This document shows positions 33,449 through 41,066 of a stretch of 41,921 nucleotides of DNA, piece by piece. The notes under the pieces are model-generated. The model was not told the DNA's origin and did no database searches. It saw only the letters and a program-made list of their open reading frames with translations. Every line of letters starts with the position of its first letter. The stretch's first letter is position 1. The stretch comes from a virus. Position numbers and translations under genes: made by a program. The stretch covers positions 1-41,921 of IMG/VR virus record IMGVR_UViG_3300023313_000016, one strand, 5' to 3'.

Positions 33449-33891
33449 TCTCACCATCACTGAGATATCGAATACTTACAGGTTTACGTAAGGCGTACTT
33501 TATGTCGTATGAGAGGAAGCAAGTTCTTGAGAGATGTGAGACAGCTACACCTGCTATGAAGAAGGACGGTACACCTAAGTTAAGGTTAGGTAAGCAGTGT
33601 TACGTTAGGAGGTATAACTGTGAAGTGTGTGGTAAGGGGGACTTTAAGGCACCTAAAGAGTTTCAGGTAGATCATATTTCACCTGTGGGAGGTACTCCAG
33701 GCACTAGGGATACACCTAAATGGTGGTCATGGGACATCTATATTAACAGGTTATTCTGTGACGCTGACCAGATGCAGGGAATATGCACAAATTGTCACAT
33801 CTGTAAGACTGTGAAAGATAAGGCTAATATAAAAAATGGAACTTTTTATAAAGATTTAGCTAAAGTTTATCTGGAAGGTGCCGAGAAGTAG
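33445..33891 (+). CDS. HNH endonuclease (148 aa)
   Basis: Zn-binding pair CEVC (59-62), catalytic VDH (75-77) in FQVDHISPVGG, and NCHIC at the end (CTNCHICKTVKD) match the HNH nuclease fold. In replication modules these act in junction cleavage, packaging or as free-standing mobile nucleases; which one here is not visible. The end of the gene contains a sigma-28-type promoter. Confidence 0.82.
   Translation: MISPSLRYRILTGLRKAYFMSYERKQVLERCETATPAMKKDGTPKLRLGKQCYVRRYNCEVCGKGDFKAPKEFQVDHISPVGGTPGTRDTPKWWSWDIYINRLFCDADQMQGICTNCHICKTVKDKANIKNGTFYKDLAKVYLEGAEK
33861..33887 (+). promoter_or_regulatory. Internal sigma-28-type promoter before helicase
   Basis: TAAAGTTT (33861-33868), exactly 11 bases, GCCGAGAA (33880-33887): 15 of 16 matches to the FliA consensus. 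It lies in the last codons of the HNH gene and would start near 33894, about 27 bases before the helicase ATG at 33921. Confidence 0.7.
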
Positions 33892-33920
33892 TATAAGATT
33901 AACGCACAGGGAGGCACAAC

Positions 33921-35291
33921 ATGACACTAGTATCAAGATTCGACGGGACAGGTAACGTACCAAGAGAGCTACAGGTAGAATGTCTTAACTGGCTTGAGCA
34001 GAACTGGGCTGAGTCTGTAGTATGCTTCCAAGGAGGCACAGGGTTCGGGAAGAGTGCTGTTGGAGTGTCCTTGATGAAGAAATACGGGGGTGTGTATGTA
34101 GTACCTACCAATGCTTTAATGGATCAGTTGATTGAGACTTACCCAGAGATAAATTACCTCAAAGGTAAGGAACACTACTCACTGGAGACTGAGTATAAAG
34201 ACTCACTGTCTAGATATGGTTCTGGAGAGCCTACATTTGTTAATCCGTACTCGTTTAAGTATGCGAAGTACAATACATCAGTAAAGTCTCCACCTGTACT
34301 AATAATAGATGAGTGTCACAACATGATGGATACACTACAGTTGATGGCAAGCTCTTCTATAAGTACAAAGGTACATGGACTACCTAAATCATTTGAGCAT
34401 GTCGATTTGGTGAACTGGCTAGATGTAATTGTAAAGTATCTTAGGTCTGCAGCATCTTGTGAAGATGACTTGCTTAAGAAGTCTCAGCTATCTATCAGGG
34501 CAACAGGTATACATGAGACGCTACAAGCATTGATAGACGAGCCTCATATCTACTCTGTACACAAGGATAAGGGTAGGGTAGTGTTCAAGCCTATACAGCC
34601 ACCTAAGAGCGTTGTGAATGAGTTCTTTAGGTCTGAAAAGACTGTACTGATGAGCGCAACAATAAATGAGTTCACAGTTAAGGAATTAGTACAGGAGAGG
34701 AAGGTACAGTTTAAAGCATTCGGCACACCCATAAAGGTTGAGGACAGACAAGTGCTGTACAGACCTGCAGGGTTCGCTATGAATATGAATACACCACTTA
34801 GGTTAGTGGCAAGCTGGATCAAGATGCAGTTGAGGAAGTATCCAGACAGGAATGCTATAGTACACTTAACATACAAGGATGTGGAAAATATCAGAGAGTA
34901 TATACCAGAAGCCTTGTACGTTACAAAAGAAACTAAGACAGATGATGTTAACGAGTTCAAAAAGAAAGGCGGTGTTTTATTAGCAGCAGCATGTGGGACA
35001 GGGATAGACCTACCCTACGACGAGTGCAGATTGAACATCATACCAAGGTTACTTAAACCTAACCTAATGGACGGGGCTATTAAGAAACGTAAGGCATTGT
35101 CTGATGGGAGTCAGTGGTACAACCACCAGATCATAGATACATTAATACAGCAGGCAGGACGCAGTACAAGATCAGTAGACGACAGTAGTATAACCATTGT
35201 GGGAGACAAGAACCTAAAGTTTTTTATGAGAGGTATTAAGCATGAGATTAACGAAGATTTTCTATCCAGTATTAAGTGGGGGAAGAGATGA
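33921..35291 (+). CDS. Superfamily 2 Rad3/DinG-like helicase lacking the Fe-S motif (456 aa)
   Basis: Walker A GGTGFGKS at 38-45, DECH box at 130-133 (LIIDECHNM), SAT motif in VLMSATINEF, and motif VI QQAGRSTRS near the C-terminus. The DECH followed by NM and the LKGKEHYSL segment (80-88) resemble XPD/DinG helicases, where LKGRxNYxC begins the Fe-S cluster; here the Cys position is Leu and the region up to DECH has no cysteine. Thus it looks like a family member without the cluster. GGAGG upstream of ATG 33921. It probably acts as the replicative or recombination helicase. Confidence 0.85.
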   Translation: MTLVSRFDGTGNVPRELQVECLNWLEQNWAESVVCFQGGTGFGKSAVGVSLMKKYGGVYVVPTNALMDQLIETYPEINYLKGKEHYSLETEYKDSLSRYGSGEPTFVNPYSFKYAKYNTSVKSPPVLIIDECHNMMDTLQLMASSSISTKVHGLPKSFEHVDLVNWLDVIVKYLRSAASCEDDLLKKSQLSIRATGIHETLQALIDEPHIYSVHKDKGRVVFKPIQPPKSVVNEFFRSEKTVLMSATINEFTVKELVQERKVQFKAFGTPIKVEDRQVLYRPAGFAMNMNTPLRLVASWIKMQLRKYPDRNAIVHLTYKDVENIREYIPEALYVTKETKTDDVNEFKKKGGVLLAAACGTGIDLPYDECRLNIIPRLLKPNLMDGAIKKRKALSDGSQWYNHQIIDTLIQQAGRSTRSVDDSSITIVGDKNLKFFMRGIKHEINEDFLSSIKWGKR

Positions 35292-36094
35292 GTAATAAAG
35301 ACAATAGGCCTAAGATACTGATCCTAGATATAGAAACCTCCCCCAAATTGGGGTACATATGGTCTCTGTGGGATAACAATGTATCATTGAGTCAGTTAGT
35401 AGGCGATACGTATACACTCTGTTGGTGTGCTAAGTGGTTGGAGGATGACTATGTCTATTACGACTCCTTACACTACCATAAGAAGATGTGGGACAAAGAG
35501 CCTGAGAACGACATCAAGATACTTGAGTCTGTATGGAAGATGTTGGACGAAGCAGATTATGTAATGGCTCACAATGTTAGGTTTGACGTAGGTACACTTA
35601 ACTCTAGATTTATACAACAGGGGATGAAGCCACCTAGCAAGTATAAAACTATAGACACCTTACGCATAGCTAAACAGAACTTTAAGTTCACGAGCAATAA
35701 GCTGGAATATCTTGCCTCAGTATTGACAGAGGACAGTAAGATGGACGCAGGAGGGTTTTCCACCTGGAGAGACATCTGTCTGAATAAATGCACTGAAGCA
35801 TTTGACCACATGGTAGAGTATAACATCAAGGATGTTGAGGTACTTGAAGAAGTGTACTTGAAACTAAGGTCATGGGACAGTAAGGCACCAGCATTACCTC
35901 TGTCTGGAGGCCTTGATGAGATGTCCTGTAATGCTTGTGGGTCTAGTAAGGTGAATAAGAATGGCTCATACAGCACTAACACGCAGAAGTATCAGAAGTA
36001 TAAGTGTGGAGATTGCGGACACTCAATGCGAGGAGCTAAAGCACTCAAGACACACAGCAAGGAACAGAAGAACAATTTACTACGAACCATTTAA
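35288..36094 (+). CDS. DnaQ-like 3'-5' exonuclease with zinc ribbon (268 aa)
   Basis: DEDD exonuclease motifs: LDIET near residue 14, MAHNVRFDVGTLNSRF (Exo II) and YNIKDVEVLEEVY (Exo III). The C-terminus holds a CNAC ... CGDC zinc ribbon that could bind DNA, like those in transposase or replication proteins. It may proofread or trim ends together with the split polymerase, which has its own exonuclease domain. ATG 35288 overlaps the helicase stop as ATGA with GGGGGAAGAG upstream. Confidence 0.8.
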   Translation: MSNKDNRPKILILDIETSPKLGYIWSLWDNNVSLSQLVGDTYTLCWCAKWLEDDYVYYDSLHYHKKMWDKEPENDIKILESVWKMLDEADYVMAHNVRFDVGTLNSRFIQQGMKPPSKYKTIDTLRIAKQNFKFTSNKLEYLASVLTEDSKMDAGGFSTWRDICLNKCTEAFDHMVEYNIKDVEVLEEVYLKLRSWDSKAPALPLSGGLDEMSCNACGSSKVNKNGSYSTNTQKYQKYKCGDCGHSMRGAKALKTHSKEQKNNLLRTI

Positions 36095-36108
36095 CCAAGG
36101 AGACAGGC

Positions 36109-36960
36109 ATGGACTTTAAAGCACTAATCAAGCAAGCACAGGCAGACAAGGAAAAGGATCAGAGCGGTAACAGCCTATTCTGTTGTGTGTTAGGGCCATC
36201 AGGAGCAGGTAAGAGTCACGTAATAGGTACTCTAGGTGTTAAGACACTATTCTTACACTTTGTTGGCGAGGCACACGGTGTCAAGTCATCAGTCAAGGAA
36301 GGTGGGGAGAACATTGTACCCGTATGCTTGGACTATGTGGACGGTAAGATGTTGGAACCCGATCAAGTTCTAGCTAGACTGCGAGACATACTGTCAGCAC
36401 CACAGGATATCAAGGCAGCAGGGTTTAAGGCCATAGTTCTTGATGGACTAACAGAGCTAGACATGGCAGTGAGTGAGAGTAAGGAACTTAAGAAGATGTG
36501 CTTAACTGCAGCAGGTAAGGTGGACGGGTTCAAGACTACTCCAGCTACCAAGCAGATCATGAGCGGCATCATTAACACCTTCCAGACAGTGAGAGCTACA
36601 ATAGGGTGTCACTTTATCACAACCTGTATACTTACAGTCAAAGAGTATGACGATGAGAAGGCTATACTAGAATGCAGCCCACAGTTGGGTACATTTGGTC
36701 TAGCTGAGAGCGTACTGCAGAAGTTTGGTGACAGGGTAGTAGTATCACCATTAAAGAGAGTTAACCCTAAAACTGGAGAGGATGAGGAAGTACATGTGTT
36801 CGACTCTAGGGTAACAGCTAGTAGGTCTAGCAAGGATCAGAATGGTAATGTCAAAAAGACTATTAACTTTAACAGCCGTATTGAGTCAGGCAACCTACCA
36901 TCTCTCATGAAGGCAGACTTGAGTGATTTACTTAAGGTTAAGGCAGGGGGTGAGGGGTGA
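36109..36960 (+). CDS. Sak4-like RecA-fold ATPase / annealing protein (283 aa)
   Basis: Walker A GPSGAGKS at 29-36 and a Walker B in FKAIVLDGLTEL near residue 112. Length and motif layout fit Sak4-type single-strand annealing ATPases of phage replication modules, and it lies near a Cas4-like exonuclease and a putative SSB. It would pair ssDNA in recombination-dependent replication. AAGGAGACAGGC precedes ATG 36109. Confidence 0.78.
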   Translation: MDFKALIKQAQADKEKDQSGNSLFCCVLGPSGAGKSHVIGTLGVKTLFLHFVGEAHGVKSSVKEGGENIVPVCLDYVDGKMLEPDQVLARLRDILSAPQDIKAAGFKAIVLDGLTELDMAVSESKELKKMCLTAAGKVDGFKTTPATKQIMSGIINTFQTVRATIGCHFITTCILTVKEYDDEKAILECSPQLGTFGLAESVLQKFGDRVVVSPLKRVNPKTGEDEEVHVFDSRVTASRSSKDQNGNVKKTINFNSRIESGNLPSLMKADLSDLLKVKAGGEG

Positions 36961-37139
36961 GTTATGGCTACCTGTCCTACTTGGTAGGATTAATAATTAT
37001 AACAACAGTAACTTTAACAAGAGCTTTCTACACAGAAGATACAAAATGCGAGAAGGTAGATGTAAGCAGTTCGGTAGAAGAGGACGGAGACTATCTATAC
37101 ATACAGATTGGTCCATGGAGCACAGGGGGTGAAAGGTGA
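36957..37139 (+). CDS. Small membrane protein A (60 aa), GTG start
   Basis: GTG 36957 overlaps the preceding TGA as GTGA. One N-terminal transmembrane segment (YLSYLVGLIIITTVTLTRAFY) is followed by a polar tail (EDTKCEKVDVSSSVEEDGD...). Plan fits an inner-membrane anchored protein with a periplasmic or cytoplasmic tail. A spanin-like or holin-like role is possible but not proven. Confidence 0.7.
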   Translation: MSYGYLSYLVGLIIITTVTLTRAFYTEDTKCEKVDVSSSVEEDGDYLYIQIGPWSTGGER

Positions 37140-37294
37140 CAGACTACCATATAAACTACATGTTAGGCATGTCACTGATGGTGGCAGTACAGATAGGGAT
37201 GGCAGGACTGCTAGTAAATCTAGCTCAGTCTATACTTAATGACAAAGAATGTGAGGAGGACGACGATGCGAGACTTCATGATGAACAACAGTAG
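37136..37294 (+). CDS. Small membrane protein B (52 aa), GTG start
   Basis: GTG 37136 overlaps the stop of the preceding gene as GTGA. A single hydrophobic helix (YMLGMSLMVAVQIGMAGLLVNLAQ) lies near the N-terminus, followed by an acidic tail (NDKECEEDDDARLHDEQQ). Too short for routine calling but tightly nested with both neighbours. Confidence 0.7.
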   Translation: MTDYHINYMLGMSLMVAVQIGMAGLLVNLAQSILNDKECEEDDDARLHDEQQ

Positions 37295-37361
37295 CTTCTT
37301 TACTATCACAATACCATTTATTGTACTTATCATAGGGTTCAAGTCCAGTTATGGGAAGTAA
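37266..37361 (+). CDS. Tiny membrane protein C (31 aa)
   Basis: ATG 37266 has GAGGAGG six bases upstream, inside the end of gene B, and the stop lies inside the start of the polymerase gene. The protein is one hydrophobic segment (FFTITIPFIVLIIGF) with polar ends. The strong ribosome site supports translation. It may be a regulator of the neighbouring membrane proteins or simply a coupling device for polymerase translation. Confidence 0.65.
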   Translation: MRDFMMNNSSFFTITIPFIVLIIGFKSSYGK

Positions 37362-38544
37362 TAGGGTAGTAGCACTTGACTTTGAAACAACCGGGCTTGA
37401 TTACTACAAGCCTGAGTTTAGGGTAACTGACCTAGCTCTCTCATGGCGTAATGATGAAGGCGACATAGCCAACCACTACTGTCAGGGAGAGCAGGCCATC
37501 CTTCAGGCGCTAGAAGCTTTACAAGAGAAGAATGTAACTTTAGTAGTTCACAATGCGTTCTTTGACATAGGATGTTTACAAGCAAGGTTCCCTAGCATAC
37601 AGTTTGACAAGTGGTATGACACAGCCAGACTAGCACAGGTAGGGGATGCAGGAGAGGGACAGGAGATGTATGCACACAGGTACTTAGCACAGGGCGGAGA
37701 GATACAGAAGGGACTATCCTTAGTAGCCTGCTGCTCTAGGTGGCTTAACTGTGACAAGCATAACCACAAGGATGAGGCTCACTCTTGGATCAGGGAGAAC
37801 GTAGGTAAGAATGTAGTCTGTGGAGAGCATTTAGATAAGCTACCGGACGATATAATGATGAGGTACAACCTAGCAGACACAGATAACACATTACTGTTGT
37901 TTGAGAACATAACGAAGCAGTTTGTGATTGATGGGTACACTAACTTTGAGTTAGATCATCAGCTGTACAGGGTTAGGGTACATCAGTTAATTAATTCGTT
38001 TATAAAGGGGACTCCTGTGGATGCTGCAAGGCTTGATGATTGTATACTCAGTCTTGAAGATGATTTAGACGGTATCTATCAAAGGTTCCTTGCAGAGCAC
38101 AAGAATGACATACTAAAGTGTATTGCTATTAAGATTAAAGCCTACTGTACCGATGATAGATTAACAGATCGGGGGAGAGAGGGTAGGTGGATGAAAATAG
38201 CGTTAGGTAAACCATTTGCAGGGAGGCCAGCAATCTGTGGATTCAACATCAATAGTGCTAAAGATCTGTCTTTATTGTATGAGCATGTTCTGGGTATTAA
38301 ACCACCCTTCTATACACGGCCAAACAAAAAGACTGGCAGCGCAGGCGGCAATAACAGTTTCAAGAAGGCTCACTTACCAGCGTGGCATGAAAGCGGTAAG
38401 ATCTTAGCAGACAAAGGTAACTTAAAGATAGCTCTGAGTCAGTCACAATCACTGAAGGAGCTGCAGAGTGAAGATGGTAGGTGGCACATAGGTATGAGAG
38501 CCACAGGGACAAAAACTGGACGCCTAAGCGGAGGGAGAGACTGA
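37351..38544 (+). CDS. Family A DNA polymerase, N-terminal piece: exonuclease and thumb (397 aa)
   Basis: Proofreading exonuclease: D10/E12 (ALDFETTG), N68xxFD72 and Y172xxxD176, a complete DEDDy set. The rest corresponds to the thumb/start of palm and ends in ATGTKTGRLSGGRD, i.e. the TxTGRLS motif of family A polymerases, at UGA 38542-38544. The polymerase palm/fingers continue in the +1 frame (next gene). No ribosome site precedes ATG 37351, so translation probably depends on the overlapping 31-aa gene. Confidence 0.88.
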   Translation: MGSNRVVALDFETTGLDYYKPEFRVTDLALSWRNDEGDIANHYCQGEQAILQALEALQEKNVTLVVHNAFFDIGCLQARFPSIQFDKWYDTARLAQVGDAGEGQEMYAHRYLAQGGEIQKGLSLVACCSRWLNCDKHNHKDEAHSWIRENVGKNVVCGEHLDKLPDDIMMRYNLADTDNTLLLFENITKQFVIDGYTNFELDHQLYRVRVHQLINSFIKGTPVDAARLDDCILSLEDDLDGIYQRFLAEHKNDILKCIAIKIKAYCTDDRLTDRGREGRWMKIALGKPFAGRPAICGFNINSAKDLSLLYEHVLGIKPPFYTRPNKKTGSAGGNNSFKKAHLPAWHESGKILADKGNLKIALSQSQSLKELQSEDGRWHIGMRATGTKTGRLSGGRD

Positions 38545-38548
38545 CATG
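38536..38548 (+). promoter_or_regulatory. RF2-like stop/shift junction within the polymerase
   Basis: The sequence is GGAGGG AGA GAC UGA C AUG: a Shine-Dalgarno-like stretch (38530-38535) three bases before the last sense codon, then UGA followed by C. The E. coli RF2 site AGGGGG UAU CUU UGA C has the same layout. A +1 shift at GAC-UGA would join the two halves. But tRNA-Asp pairs poorly in the +1 position (ACU), and GGAGGG can equally serve as the ribosome site of ATG 38546, so reinitiation is an alternative. Confidence 0.5.
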
Positions 38549-39415
38549 GTTAAGTTAAACGCACAGGGAATGAGTAGACGCAATAAGCCGTTAATGAGCG
38601 CACTTACTGCAGACAGCGCAGACACACTTGTATCTGTTGACTTCAGTGCAGGAGAGCCTACGGTAACAGCGCACTTCTCAAGAGACCCTAGGTATCTATA
38701 TGCCAACTTCACAGGTGTGGGTAAGGAACCTCACTATAGTAACGGCGTATTGATGATAGACGACATGTATCTGATGGGGGCTAGTGTAGCGCCAACAGGA
38801 CAGGATGCTATGAAAGAGGCGTTTAACTCAACCTATGGGGGTATGAGCTTTGCAGAGCAGTGGGTGCTAGATAAGGATGTAATTAAGAGTGATGCCAGCA
38901 TAAAGCCTGTCAGAGCTTCACACAAGACATCTATACTAGCAATGCAGTATGGGCAAGGGCCAGCAGGTATGGTAGCTAATGCCGCAGACAATGGAGTGTC
39001 AATTAAGCTGTCAGACGCCAAGAGATTTCATAAAGCTTTCTGGAATGATCTGTTTCCTGGAGTTAGAGATCTAGGCAAAAGACTGACAGCCTACAACAAG
39101 CAGAATGGGTGTATTGTTAACCCCTTTGGCTTCAGACTGTTCCCTGCAGACTACAAGTGCTTGAACTACTTCATACAGTCCTGTGTATCTGGACTAATGG
39201 ACATGTTAATGGCCAACTTCTACACATTGGCACCTTACTGTGATCATATAGTAGTTATACACGATGAGATGGTGTTCTCCTGTCCAACAGAGAGATTGGC
39301 AGAGGCCAAACTAGCACTTAAGCAGGCCTTGAAGCATTTGAATGACACACTAGGTTGGTCTGTCAACATTAGGACAGGGTGGGTTGTAGGTAAGGATATG
39401 TACGAAGCTCACTAA
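38546..39415 (+). CDS. Family A DNA polymerase, C-terminal piece: palm and fingers (289 aa)
   Basis: Motif A VDFSAGEP (D32, E37), motif B RASHKTSILAMQYG (R123, K127, L131, Y135) and motif C VIHDE (239-241) show an intact polymerase active site. The residue equal to Phe762 of E. coli Pol I is Leu131; Leu at this site is known from viromics studies of marine phage PolA. The frame is open upstream to 38528, overlapping the first piece by 17 bases. ATG 38546 has GGAGGG ten bases upstream. Together with the preceding piece it makes a complete enzyme. Confidence 0.88.
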   Translation: MVKLNAQGMSRRNKPLMSALTADSADTLVSVDFSAGEPTVTAHFSRDPRYLYANFTGVGKEPHYSNGVLMIDDMYLMGASVAPTGQDAMKEAFNSTYGGMSFAEQWVLDKDVIKSDASIKPVRASHKTSILAMQYGQGPAGMVANAADNGVSIKLSDAKRFHKAFWNDLFPGVRDLGKRLTAYNKQNGCIVNPFGFRLFPADYKCLNYFIQSCVSGLMDMLMANFYTLAPYCDHIVVIHDEMVFSCPTERLAEAKLALKQALKHLNDTLGWSVNIRTGWVVGKDMYEAH

Positions 39416-39425
39416 AGGAGGTAAT

Positions 39426-39896
39426 GTGTCAGGATTAATAATTTACATACTTTTAGCCAGTGGATTGAGGTCTACAACGTATGGGTGGGGTGAATTAATG
39501 TGCGGAGATGTCGGACACCCTGTCAGATGCACAGATGGTGCTGTTACGGCCTCTGGAGATGTTTTTGATACCAGCATACCAACCATGGCTGTTAGTGCCC
39601 CTGTATGGCTTGTTACGAGGTCAAAAGTTGTACCAGTCAAGATAGATGGCGGCAAATGTGTGTACATAAGAGTAAATGACAAGATGAACCCCAGATATAT
39701 CGGAGAAAGAGGCTTCGATCTATCACCAGCAGCAGTTAGACTGGTAACAGGGGCGGTGCCTACCTCTACATGGAGTGGGAGGATAACAATATGCTACGAC
39801 TTGTTACTGGACAATATAACAACTATGGGGAAAATAAAATGGAACCTAAATATCGAGCAGGGGACAGGATTAAATTTAAACACTGGAAGGAGGTAG
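39426..39896 (+). CDS. Secreted RlpA-like double-psi beta-barrel protein (156 aa), GTG start
   Basis: A hydrophobic N-terminus (GLIIYILLASGL) looks like a short signal peptide. The mature part has the RlpA pattern: TASGDVFD, then CVYIRVNDKMNPRYIGERGFDLSPAAVRLV (like VrVnDrGP...gRiiDLS.aAA). RlpA proteins are septal lytic transglycosylases in some bacteria; here the usual Glu and His are Asp and Val, while the Asp in VND remains, so activity is uncertain. It may act on peptidoglycan in lysis or in superinfection control. GTG 39426 has GGAGG just upstream. Confidence 0.7.
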   Translation: MSGLIIYILLASGLRSTTYGWGELMCGDVGHPVRCTDGAVTASGDVFDTSIPTMAVSAPVWLVTRSKVVPVKIDGGKCVYIRVNDKMNPRYIGERGFDLSPAAVRLVTGAVPTSTWSGRITICYDLLLDNITTMGKIKWNLNIEQGTGLNLNTGRR

Positions 39897-40270
39897 TTAA
39901 ACTAGGTAAATTAACTAAGACAGGTATGTGGATGCCCTTGGTACTTGAGTTGAAGTCAGGTATCAAGTATGAACTTAGATTACTCAAAGCCTTGACAGGA
40001 CAGACGGGTAAGATAGTTCATGTAGACAACACAACAGAGCCGGGAGTCATTACCTACAAGGTACAGTGGCTGTATGGTAGGAACTTATCAGAGATCTTCA
40101 TGGTAAGCGAGCTGATAGACAGTAAAGTGATGTCAGTTATTAAATGTGATGTATCTGACAGAGATATTGCAGTATTAAAGCATAGCAAGAGGATGAAGGT
40201 ACAGGCAGAGCGCAGAACACATAATAAGAGAGTAAGTATGGCATTTAACTTAAAAAAGAAGGGGAAGTAG
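39839..40270 (+). CDS. Hypothetical protein with KOW/SH3-like segment (143 aa)
   Basis: ATG 39839 is chosen because GGGG is upstream and the longer frame lies inside the preceding gene; the two overlap by 58 bases. YRAGDRIKFKHWKEV and GQTGKIVHVDNTTEPGVITYKVQWLYG look like SH3/KOW-type beta strands, and the C-terminus is basic (KHSKRMKVQAERRTHNKRV). Nucleic-acid binding is plausible, function unknown. Confidence 0.7.
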   Translation: MEPKYRAGDRIKFKHWKEVVKLGKLTKTGMWMPLVLELKSGIKYELRLLKALTGQTGKIVHVDNTTEPGVITYKVQWLYGRNLSEIFMVSELIDSKVMSVIKCDVSDRDIAVLKHSKRMKVQAERRTHNKRVSMAFNLKKKGK

Positions 40271-40271
40271 T

Positions 40272-40985
40272 ATGTTGAAGATTTTAATAGCTTTAAGCTT
40301 TGTATTGGGGACACATGGGTACGCTAAGTCTAAGAAAGGTCGTAATAAGACAGTTATTGGTACTAGACCTGCAGTAACCATCACATTGAGGGATAACCCA
40401 CCTCTAGGTAACGAGACAGCCCTCCTAGCTGTACTGGACAGAGATGTTGACTTAATCATAGAGTCTGGTGGTGGGTATGTGTCCACATTCACAGAGTTCG
40501 GTAAGTCTTTGGTCAAGCTGCAGAAGAGAGGCTTTAAAGTAAACTGTTATATTAAGAAGGCTTATAGTATGGGCTTCTACATCATGTCGATGTGTGACAA
40601 GAGATACTTCTACAGGAATGCTACTGTGATGACCCATGACCCCTTCTTTGTTACGGCAGGTAGGTATAAAGTCACTACAACTGATGCTAGAGAACTGCTA
40701 AAGACGGCAAAGAGGCTGCACACACAGATACAGAAAACATTTAAGACCATTAAGTACAAACAGTTCGTTACTAAGGAGTCATTTCTAACAGTACCTATGC
40801 TATTACACTATGTTCCAACCTTTGTTGATGGTATTGTTGACAATGACAGGAAGGTGCTATGTAAATCTACAGTTAAGTGCAAGAAGCTTAGTTTTGAGCA
40901 GTCCAGACAACCTAACCCGCTATTAGAGCTACTTAGGAGGTTTCGTGTACCTGGACAGGATAGCGGATCAATAGAGATGCACTGA
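40272..40985 (+). CDS. Secreted ClpP/SppA-like serine protease (237 aa)
   Basis: A clear signal peptide (LKILIALSFVLGTHGYA, cleavage near residue 18) precedes a crotonase-fold protease core: IIESGGGYVSTF (64-74), then AYSMGFYIMSMCD with the probable catalytic Ser99, and NATVMTHDP with His122. These match the ClpP pattern (A-x-SMG ... N-x-x-x-M-H-x-P). A third residue is not certain. A periplasmic location is unlike phage capsid ClpP-like proteases and more like SppA. It could degrade envelope or signal peptides in the host. Ends just before the terminator. Confidence 0.78.
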   Translation: MLKILIALSFVLGTHGYAKSKKGRNKTVIGTRPAVTITLRDNPPLGNETALLAVLDRDVDLIIESGGGYVSTFTEFGKSLVKLQKRGFKVNCYIKKAYSMGFYIMSMCDKRYFYRNATVMTHDPFFVTAGRYKVTTTDARELLKTAKRLHTQIQKTFKTIKYKQFVTKESFLTVPMLLHYVPTFVDGIVDNDRKVLCKSTVKCKKLSFEQSRQPNPLLELLRRFRVPGQDSGSIEMH

Positions 40986-41008
40986 TAGTTGAACAGTTTG
41001 TATATTAT

Positions 41009-41034
41009 GGGAGGGCTTAATAGCTCTCCCTTTT
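41009..41034 (+). terminator. Rho-independent terminator
   Basis: Stem GGGAGGGCT / AGCTCTCCC, nine pairs with one G-U, closed by a TAAT loop and followed by TTTT. Located 24 bases after the protease gene, it ends the rightward operon before the next promoter at 41067. Confidence 0.88.
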
Positions 41035-41066
41035 CACACGTTTACAAAATATATTGCAAATAGTGC

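Noticed and set aside
35215-35222. TAAAGTTT near the end of the helicase gene
   Set aside because: The 8-mer at the expected -10 position (TATTAAGC) does not resemble GCCGATAA.
37334-37350. T-loop-like GGGTTCAAGTCC suggesting a tRNA
   Set aside because: No acceptor, D or anticodon stem can be built around it, and it lies inside the 31-aa gene.
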